From Pseudobdellovibrionaceae bacterium (lineage in GTDB: Bacteria > Bdellovibrionota > Bdellovibrionia > Bdellovibrionales > JAMPXM01), in the NCBI GenBank assembly GCA_022843085.1, contig JALHOI010000212.1, positions 1 to 6,048 on the forward strand: a DNA stretch of 6,048 nt, written 5' to 3'. The stretch's first letter is position 1. Each line of letters opens with the position of its first letter. Positions 1-5,268 of the stretch are shown piece by piece. Under the pieces are notes generated by a model that ran no database searches, had not been told where the DNA came from, and saw only the letters and a program-made list of their open reading frames with translations. The translations under genes were made by a program, and so were the position numbers.

Positions 1-14
1 CGCTCTTCCGATCT
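1..14. other. Illumina adapter remnant at contig end
   Basis: The first 14 bases, CGCTCTTCCGATCT, are identical to the 3' end of the common Illumina read-1 adapter. This is recalled knowledge of the adapter, not a search. They lie exactly at the window edge and directly precede sequence that reads as the inside of a TPR helix, which is what untrimmed adapter at a contig end looks like. They should not be treated as genomic, and the reading frame through them is meaningless. Confidence 0.9.
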
Positions 15-15
15 C

Positions 16-603
16 GCCGTGATTTTGTATGACCGAGGTCGGTTTACGAAAGCGATTAAGACTTTTCGACGCGCACTCGAAATCGACCCAACCTTCACAG
101 ATGCAAGTGTCGGGCTTTCAATTATTTTAAACGATCTTGGCCGTTACGAAGAGGGGCGAAAGGTTTTTCAAGACGCCCAAGGCGCGCTGAATCGCAAAAA
201 CTTTGATCAAGACACACATCTCAAAGAGCGATTGGCTTCGAAGCACCACGAACTCGCGGATATGTACCTCTCTCATAAGCGCTGGGACGATGCGATCGAT
301 CAGTATAAGCAAGCGCTGACGATCTTGCCGATGAAAACAGACCTTCGGCTAAAGATTGTCGACGCACTCGCGGCGAAGGGCGAACTTGGCCAGGCCTTCA
401 AAGAAATTCGTCAGATTGTGCAAGAACAGCCCTCGAACCACGCGGCTCGATTGAAGTTCGGATTCATGCTGTATCAGTCGAAAAGAGTCGCCGATGCCAT
501 CGACCAGTGGGAGACTATTCTTCTGCGCGACCCTGATCACCCGCAAGCCAAAGAATACATGCGGATGGCTCGGGAATCCGACGAAACTTTGACTGAACTT
601 TAG
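16..603 (+). CDS. TPR-repeat protein, 5' truncated
   Basis: Only the C-terminal 195 residues are visible. They form about five consecutive tetratricopeptide repeats of roughly 34 residues. The clearest are the first (around GRFTKAIKTFRRALEIDP), the third (HKRWDDAIDQYKQALTILP) and the fifth (KRVADAIDQWETILLRDPDH), each with the small/aromatic pattern and the closing Pro of the family. A GTG at 19 could be read as a start, but the residues before it (Ala-Val-Ile-Leu-Tyr) are helix A of a TPR already in progress. The gene is therefore most likely cut by the contig end and the Val is internal. There is no signal peptide or membrane segment in the visible part. TPR arrays are protein-interaction scaffolds; the partner and specific role cannot be read here. 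The stop TAG is 50 bp before the hpt-like gene on the same strand with no terminator between, so co-transcription is plausible. Confidence 0.85.
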   Translation, partial: AVILYDRGRFTKAIKTFRRALEIDPTFTDASVGLSIILNDLGRYEEGRKVFQDAQGALNRKNFDQDTHLKERLASKHHELADMYLSHKRWDDAIDQYKQALTILPMKTDLRLKIVDALAAKGELGQAFKEIRQIVQEQPSNHAARLKFGFMLYQSKRVADAIDQWETILLRDPDHPQAKEYMRMARESDETLTEL

Positions 604-653
604 CTGAACCCACCGAGCGGCGTAAAACCGCAACTGACGGAGCCTCGATCACC

Positions 654-1232
654 ATGGCGAAAACAACTTCAAAGCCCCACGCAACTACGAAATCGGCCAG
701 CACCGGTAAAAACTTGGCGCCTCTAAAAGACGATATGATCGCCTTTTTAACAGCCGAAGATATCGAAAAACTTGTGCACAAACTCGCAAAGCAGGTCGAA
801 CAAGATTATGCGGGAAAAGACATCGTCTTCATTTGCCCGCTCAAGGGAAGCTGCATCTTTTTGTCTGATCTAATTCGAAAAATTGAGCGTCCGCTGCAAG
901 TTGATTTCGTTCAGCTTGGCGCAGTTGAAAAAGGCGGTGCCATTCGAATGTTGAAGGACATTTCAGTGAACGTCGCCGGCAAACACGTCGTTGTTGTCGA
1001 AGAGATTATCGACACAGGTCGCACTTTGAACTTCTTGAAAACGCGGTTGCTTGCATCATCACCGGCCTCGCTCAAGATACTCACGTTGCTCGACAAACCA
1101 GCGCGCCGCGAACTACCCCTGAAGCCCGATTACGTTGGCCAGACGATCGACGACCGCTACGTCGTGGGCTACGGCATGGACTCTGAAGAAGTCGGCCGCA
1201 ACTACGCCGCCATCTATTATTTCCGTCAGTAA
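654..1232 (+). CDS. hpt: Hypoxanthine phosphoribosyltransferase-like
   Basis: This 192-residue protein of the type I phosphoribosyltransferase fold is expected to convert hypoxanthine and/or guanine plus PRPP to IMP/GMP in cytoplasmic purine salvage. Visible motifs are the pyrophosphate loop LKGS (63-66), the PRPP motif VVVVEEIIDTGRT (112-124, catalytic Asp120), the base-contacting DKPARR (147-152, Lys148), and DRYVVGYGMDSEEVGRN (167-183), whose Tyr169, Asp176 and Arg182 match the purine-stacking aromatic, Mg-binding Asp and PPi-binding Arg of the human enzyme. Two oddities: the usual Ser-Tyr dipeptide of the flexible catalytic loop is absent (QLGAVEKGGAIRML, 87-100), and there is a basic, Thr/Ser/Lys-rich N-terminal extension of about 27 residues. 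The ATG at 654 was chosen because GGAG lies 11 nt upstream (639-642). An internal ATG at 735 would give a 165-residue core without a good ribosome binding site. Family assignment is firm; exact base specificity is not. Confidence 0.88.
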   Translation: MAKTTSKPHATTKSASTGKNLAPLKDDMIAFLTAEDIEKLVHKLAKQVEQDYAGKDIVFICPLKGSCIFLSDLIRKIERPLQVDFVQLGAVEKGGAIRMLKDISVNVAGKHVVVVEEIIDTGRTLNFLKTRLLASSPASLKILTLLDKPARRELPLKPDYVGQTIDDRYVVGYGMDSEEVGRNYAAIYYFRQ

Positions 1233-1291
1233 AAAGTGCCAGGCCCTGTTCCTTGTCGCCTCGCGACAAGGAACAGGGCCTGGCATTTTTT
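1231..1291. terminator. Bidirectional hairpin terminator
   Basis: The arms 1237-1259 and 1263-1285 are exact reverse complements (23 bp) around a 3-nt loop, CTC. The stem is flanked by AAAAA (1231-1235) and TTTTTT (1286-1291), which can extend the pairing past one G-U pair. On either strand this gives a GC-rich stem followed by a T-run, the classic Rho-independent form, so it can stop both the hpt-like gene and the convergent patatin-like gene. The hpt stop TAA (1230-1232) runs into the A-tract, and the stop of the minus-strand gene (1290-1292) overlaps the end of the T-tract. Confidence 0.92.
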
Positions 1292-3128
1292 AGAATGCCA
1301 CACAGCCTGCGTAAGGCCTGAAGCCAAGCTTCGGGTCAACAGTTCGGTCGGCTGCACTGAGTGTTGTCTTTGAAATCCATGGCGCTCGGTAGGCCTCGGT
1401 GATCATGGCACCGAGAGCACCCTCTGCCGTGGCGTCGAACTGATCCCAGTCGGTGCATACGACCGAATCGAAAACCTGCAGGGCTTGATTGAACGAGCTC
1501 GCGGGGTTCGCCAGATTGTAAAGCTGACTCCACGCTGACTTTAAATCCGAAGCGTCGCCATTGTTGTTGCGAAGTTTGCTTGCGGGCTTTCGAACCGCAT
1601 CGGTCGCTAACCGGTCCCAAGAAATGTCATCGAAGCCCAGCAACCGTTTGGCGACGCCTTGGCCGAACAATGATTCCCCCCCGCGGCGCGTGACATACAC
1701 GACCGTCTCGCAACCCGATGCTTTCAGCACAGCGCCTGGGTGTAGGTCCGACCAACCCCCGACGGACATGACATTCGCCTTCGGTGTCACGATCTCTTGC
1801 ATTGAAGCCAGCCCGGGTTCAGCTGGCGACGTGCTCAGCACTTGCGCCCAGCTCTCGTCACCGAGTGGAAAAAATCGCTGGCTTTTGGCATCTCGCGAAA
1901 AGTTCCACTTTCGACCATCGGCTTCAGTAAACGGCGTTTTCAAATTTTTCGCGATCCGCGCCAGATCTTTCGCTGGCCCCCAATACCCAAACTCGACGTC
2001 GGAGGATTTTACGCGAAAGTCTTTGCCGAACATCGGATCAAGCGACAGCGGATACTGCGCCAACGCATTCAGCGCGAGGAAGTAAGCATCCCCCGTTAAC
2101 ACCGCTGTTCCGGGAAACGACGCTATCGTAGCGCCGACGCGGTCGAGTTCACGACTTGCGGCTTTGATCGGTAACCCTGAATCTCGATAATCGACGATCA
2201 GTGCTTTGAACTGCGTGTCGCAAGCCGGTTGAGCTTTACGAAGTTCGTCCCACGTTTTTCCTGCGGCCGCCGATGAACACGCGTCGCTGAAATCTTGCAA
2301 AGCTTGAATGCGTTTCGAGTCCATTTCGCGTCCGGCGTAGAAGTTTCCGGCGCGACCAAAACTTACGGCCAATTGCTTGAAGTTAATAATGCCCGGTCGA
2401 AAAAAAAGATTTTGATCAGTCTCGGCGTTGAACTTTCCGAGCAAAGTCACAGCGCTGTGAATTTCACCAGCAAAAAATTTAACGCGCTCGGCGGCCGCAG
2501 TTTTAGCGGCTGGGTCCGCACTCACATTGAGTTCAGCTAACGCGGTTAACAGCGGCGAAAGAACCGCTGTATCGAGTATTCCAAGGTCAGTCGCGAATTT
2601 TAAGCTTTGAACAATCTTCGCCTGATTTTTTGCGACGAGCTCAATCAACGCCTGCGGGTTGCTTTCAAGCATGGTCTTTAGCCAAACCGCGAAATCCATT
2701 TGCTGACCACCATTAGCCTTCAAGTAGTTCGCCAGCTGCGCCATTTCTTGCCACTCGGGCCGACTCGCAATCACTTCAAGGTACGCTTGCAGGGATTTCA
2801 GAAGCAGGCTTGCCGTCGCACCTTTCTGCTCAATCGTTCCTTTCGCGAGCAATGGGTTCTGCGCGATGCTTTCAAGTAAAAAGAGACTCACGCTGGCCGA
2901 GCTTCCCCCTGACATCGCAGTCGGCAGGCCCTGTTTTTCTACAACCTGCGCAATCGCGCCCCAGTGTGCCGGTGCAAGTTCACCGTTACCGCGAACCGCC
3001 AAGCAGTAACCACTGGCCATTTTTTTCGCGGTCGATTTCGAAGCTGTTTGTGCAACGGCCGACGTGGATATGCCGGCTGCGGCCAAAATCGTTGCTCCAA
3101 CGAAGAGACCGATACTTCGAACTTTCAT
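1290..3128 (-). CDS. Exported patatin-like acyl hydrolase
   Basis: The start at 3128 gives 612 residues. It is preferred over the longer frame to 3239 because AGGAG lies 7 nt upstream and a clean Sec signal peptide follows: MKVR, hydrophobic core IGLFVGATILAAAGI, likely cleavage AVA|QT after residue 26. The longer frame only adds a basic, non-hydrophobic stretch. Patatin-like features are RGNGELAPAHWG (46-57) in the place of the oxyanion-hole glycine motif; GGSSAS (74-79) as a degenerate G-x-S-x-G nucleophile elbow, probably Ser76; TSPAEPGLAS resembling the family's A-S-x-A-x-P-G segment; and GGWSDLHPGAV (457-467) where the catalytic Asp (D461) is expected, followed by a hydrophobic strand (ETVVYVTRRG). 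Patatins are Ser-Asp dyad lipid acyl hydrolases. A long insertion (about 100-400) separates the elbow from the Asp. The protein should be periplasmic, outer-membrane associated or secreted. Catalysis is unproven because two signature glycines are replaced. It is the last minus-strand gene, converging on hpt. Confidence 0.65.
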   Translation of the reverse strand: MKVRSIGLFVGATILAAAGISTSAVAQTASKSTAKKMASGYCLAVRGNGELAPAHWGAIAQVVEKQGLPTAMSGGSSASVSLFLLESIAQNPLLAKGTIEQKGATASLLLKSLQAYLEVIASRPEWQEMAQLANYLKANGGQQMDFAVWLKTMLESNPQALIELVAKNQAKIVQSLKFATDLGILDTAVLSPLLTALAELNVSADPAAKTAAAERVKFFAGEIHSAVTLLGKFNAETDQNLFFRPGIINFKQLAVSFGRAGNFYAGREMDSKRIQALQDFSDACSSAAAGKTWDELRKAQPACDTQFKALIVDYRDSGLPIKAASRELDRVGATIASFPGTAVLTGDAYFLALNALAQYPLSLDPMFGKDFRVKSSDVEFGYWGPAKDLARIAKNLKTPFTEADGRKWNFSRDAKSQRFFPLGDESWAQVLSTSPAEPGLASMQEIVTPKANVMSVGGWSDLHPGAVLKASGCETVVYVTRRGGESLFGQGVAKRLLGFDDISWDRLATDAVRKPASKLRNNNGDASDLKSAWSQLYNLANPASSFNQALQVFDSVVCTDWDQFDATAEGALGAMITEAYRAPWISKTTLSAADRTVDPKLGFRPYAGCVAF

Positions 3129-3135
3129 CACATGA

Positions 3136-3140
3136 CTCCT
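3136..3140 (-). promoter_or_regulatory. Ribosome binding site of patatin-like gene
   Basis: On the minus strand AGGAG is followed by 7 nt and then ATG (3126-3128). This near-perfect Shine-Dalgarno with ideal spacing, immediately ahead of a signal peptide, fixes the start at 3128 rather than 3239. Confidence 0.85.
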
Positions 3141-3178
3141 GGCAGATGTTGAGATCTGTCCTCTACCTGGAATACGAC

Positions 3179-3203
3179 AAAGCCTCCACTTTCGGTGAAG
3201 GCT
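3179..3203 (-). terminator. Possible weak terminator after rimO
   Basis: On the minus strand, AGCCTTCAC and GTGGAGGCT form a 9-bp stem (one G-U pair) with loop CGAAA, then TTTGT. The stem is convincing but the T-run is short, so termination may be partial, or the hairpin may be an RNA-processing or 3'-protecting element. It lies in the 127-bp gap between rimO and the patatin-like gene and is the only structure I see there; no confident promoter is visible. Confidence 0.45.
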
Positions 3204-3255
3204 CTGAAAATTGGACCTAGTAGAAAGCAGGCTTTTCAACTAAGGCCAGCAAGTG

Positions 3256-4659
3256 CTACCCAACGATGTGCCCGACAAGATCGTAGTCGTGCGCTTCCGT
3301 GATCATCACGTTGACGATTTCGCCGGGCTTCGCCGTTCCATCGTTGATCAACACAACACCGTCAATTTCAGGAGCCTGCTGGGACATGCGACCCTGCAGT
3401 AACAACTCGGTTTCTTCGCTTAAACCTTCGACCAAGACAGGGATGACCCGACCGACAAAGGCTTGGTGCTTTTCTTTCGAGATCTCGATTTGAAGTTCCA
3501 TCAGCTCATCGTGCCGACGCTGTTTTGTGTCTTCGTCGATCTGGCCGTCCATTTTGCCGCCCGCGGTGTTTTCTTCGGGCGAATACATGAAACAACCCAC
3601 GCGATCAAACCGCTGCTGTTCGACAAAAGACATCAGTTCTTGAAAATCCTCTTCAGTTTCTCCGGGGAACCCCACGATGAACTGCGTTCGAATAACAGCG
3701 TCTGGAATTTCCTCGCGAATTTTTGCCAGGCGATTCTCAATAATCTCGCGAGTCATTTTTCGGTTCATGGATTTCAATACACGGTTTGAAGCATGCTGCA
3801 ATGGCATGTCGAAATACTTCACGATGTTTGGTCGAGTTTTGATGATTTCGATCATCTCGTCGGAAATTCCATCTGGATACAGATAGAGCATGCGAATCCA
3901 ATCGAGGCCCTTCACATCCGCAATCTGGCGAAGAAACTCTTCGGGGCGCTCGAGGGCCGCGGCGTCTTTGCGACGTAAATCCCAGCCGTAGTCGGTAAAG
4001 TCATGCGAGATAACGTTGACCTCGCGGACTCCGCCCGCGACCAAAAGTTTCGCCTCGTTCACGATCGACTTTAAAGTTCGCGACTGCAGATTGCCGCGAA
4101 TTTTTGGAATTGCGCAGAACGCGCAACGCTTCATACAGCCCTCGGAAATCTTTAAATAAGCACGGTACGCCGGGCCCGAATTGGTGCGTGGCGTATCTTC
4201 TTGCTGCAAGTACGTCGGCAGGGCGAAGAATTTCTTTTCGGTCGAACCTTCATCGCGCGCTTTCAAAATCTTCGAAATGTTTTGAAACTCGCCGGACCCG
4301 ATAAACAGATCCGCTTCGGGCAATCCCTCGACGAGATCGTCTTTATAACGCTGGGTGAGACAGCCAGCGACAACGACGGTCTTCGCTTTTCCCGTCTGCT
4401 TTAAATTCGACATCTCAAGAATCTTGTCGATCGACTCTTGCTTCGCTGTCTCGATGAATCCGCATGTATTGACAACGATCGTCTCGGCGTCGGCCGCGTC
4501 GTCAGTCACGACGTAGCCGTCTTTCATCATCTGCCCGAGCATAATTTCGCTATCGACTAAATTCTTCGGGCAACCCAAAGAAACGATGTGCACTTTTTTA
4601 AACGCCGCCAGCGGGGGTGTGGGTGCGACGGGCGCCGATGTTAAATTTATCGATGACAT
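3256..4659 (-). CDS. rimO: Ribosomal protein S12 methylthiotransferase RimO
   Basis: This 467-residue radical-SAM methylthiotransferase adds a methylthio group to the beta-carbon of a conserved Asp in ribosomal protein S12 (uS12), in the cytoplasm. The N-terminal UPF0004 domain carries the three cluster-binding cysteines Cys30, Cys66 and Cys100 in SLGCPKNLVDSE, NTCGF and AGCLTQR; the SLGCPKNLVDSE form is typical of RimO rather than MiaB. The radical-SAM CxxxCxxC is Cys175, Cys179, Cys182 (SEGCMKRCAFCAIPKIRG). A TRAM domain fills roughly the last 70 residues. All cluster cysteines are present, so the enzyme should be active. About 20 Ala/Pro-rich residues precede the core, making it slightly longer than the roughly 440-residue E. 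coli protein. The start is supported by AGGAAG 9 nt upstream (4669-4674). It follows yajQ by only 24 bp and is almost certainly co-transcribed with it. Confidence 0.97.
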   Translation of the reverse strand: MSSINLTSAPVAPTPPLAAFKKVHIVSLGCPKNLVDSEIMLGQMMKDGYVVTDDAADAETIVVNTCGFIETAKQESIDKILEMSNLKQTGKAKTVVVAGCLTQRYKDDLVEGLPEADLFIGSGEFQNISKILKARDEGSTEKKFFALPTYLQQEDTPRTNSGPAYRAYLKISEGCMKRCAFCAIPKIRGNLQSRTLKSIVNEAKLLVAGGVREVNVISHDFTDYGWDLRRKDAAALERPEEFLRQIADVKGLDWIRMLYLYPDGISDEMIEIIKTRPNIVKYFDMPLQHASNRVLKSMNRKMTREIIENRLAKIREEIPDAVIRTQFIVGFPGETEEDFQELMSFVEQQRFDRVGCFMYSPEENTAGGKMDGQIDEDTKQRRHDELMELQIEISKEKHQAFVGRVIPVLVEGLSEETELLLQGRMSQQAPEIDGVVLINDGTAKPGEIVNVMITEAHDYDLVGHIVG

Positions 4660-4683
4660 GAGACCTGACTTCCTGTGCGGGCT

Positions 4684-5169
4684 TCACGCGCGCATATTTA
4701 TAAACTGAACTGGAATTCCAAACTTACCACTTCGCACATGGGCAATTGTGGTTTGAAGCTCGTCGAGACTTTTTCCCGTCACACGAACGAGGTCGTCGTT
4801 GATCGACGCCTGAACCTTAAGCTTCGAATCTTTGATCGACTTGACGATCTCTTTTGCTTTCTCTTTTTCGATACCTTGAACAATCGTTCCGGATTGTTTC
4901 AGCATCATGCCGCCGATCGGCTCAACCTTTTCAAACTTCACACTCGAAATTTCGATACCACGCTTGTGCAATTTGGATTGCAGAATATCACGTACGGCAT
5001 TGATTCGAATTTCTGCGTTCGCCTTGAGTACGATGGTCTTTTTGTCCCAAATAATTTCGCACTTGCCGTCTTTCAGGTCGTACCGATGCGCGACTTCTTT
5101 GATCGCCGTATTCACAGCGTTGTCGACTTCTTGAATATTCACTTCCGAAACGATATCGAACGACGGCAT
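4684..5169 (-). CDS. yajQ: YajQ family nucleotide-binding protein
   Basis: The 161 residues match the family's usual length (about 163) end to end. Family landmarks are the N-terminal MPSFDIVSEV, LHKRGIEISS (67-76), KDSKLKVQASI (113-123), VRVTGKS (128-134) and the C-terminal GIPVQFINMR. The fold is two ferredoxin-like domains. Family members are cytoplasmic; homologues in Xanthomonas and Pseudomonas were reported to bind cyclic-di-GMP and act with a transcription factor, while E. coli YajQ was described as binding nucleotides/RNA. Whether this one binds cyclic-di-GMP cannot be seen from sequence. AAGGAA about 8-9 nt upstream (around 5179-5184) supports the start. It lies 89 bp after the LolA-like gene, across a tandem repeat, and 24 bp before rimO. 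Confidence 0.95.
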   Translation of the reverse strand: MPSFDIVSEVNIQEVDNAVNTAIKEVAHRYDLKDGKCEIIWDKKTIVLKANAEIRINAVRDILQSKLHKRGIEISSVKFEKVEPIGGMMLKQSGTIVQGIEKEKAKEIVKSIKDSKLKVQASINDDLVRVTGKSLDELQTTIAHVRSGKFGIPVQFINMRA

Positions 5170-5192
5170 TCTAAAACTTTCCTTCTCACAAA

Positions 5193-5222
5193 ATTCCAGC
5201 GAACTCAGTTCGCCAATTTCAA
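5193..5222 (-). promoter_or_regulatory. Candidate promoter ahead of yajQ
   Basis: On the minus strand TTGAAA (5217-5222) and TGGAAT (5193-5198) are separated by 18 nt, a plausible but weak sigma-70 pair (the -10 matches TATAAT at four of six positions). The spacer contains a whole copy of the 15-bp dyad GCGAACTGAGTTCGC, the position an operator would take. This rests on pattern only; similar matches occur by chance. Confidence 0.2.
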
Positions 5223-5268
5223 CGCGCGAACTCAGTTCGCCAATTTCAACGCGCGAACTCAGTTCGCG
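5199..5268. repeat. 27-bp tandem repeat with 15-bp dyads
   Basis: Two full identical 27-bp units (5200-5226 and 5227-5253) are followed by a partial third (5254-5267). Each copy carries the near-palindrome GCGAACTGAGTTCGC (minus strand): 7-bp arms around a single central base. Dyad centres are 27 bp apart. The third copy encodes the last two codons (Ala-Asn) and the TGA stop of the LolA-like gene, so the array looks like tandem duplication of that gene's 3' end. The repeats occupy most of the 89-bp gap before yajQ. They could be operator sites, an RNA structure, or neutral slippage. Confidence 0.95.

Noticed and set aside
1561..2085. Plus-strand reading frame of 174 codons
   Set aside because: It is antisense to the patatin-like gene, has low-complexity composition with no recognisable motif, and arises from the codon bias of the real gene.
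3126..3133. Overlapping start-stop element ATGTGATG at the patatin-like start
   Set aside because: The upstream ATG is only 2 nt from the AGGAG, too close for efficient initiation, and is followed at once by TGA; probably chance.
3129..3239. N-terminal extension of the patatin-like frame to an earlier start at 3239
   Set aside because: The extra 37 residues are basic and unlike a signal sequence, span the terminator-like hairpin and the AGGAG site, and would place the Sec signal peptide internally.
5199..5268. LexA (Cheo-box type) operator sites in the dyad repeats
   Set aside because: The dyad resembles CGAAC-N4-GTTCG but has a three-base spacer instead of four, and it lies at the 3' end of a housekeeping gene rather than ahead of an SOS gene.
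5199..5268. A CRISPR array
   Set aside because: The repeats are directly abutting with no unique spacers, there are fewer than three full units, and no cas genes are present.
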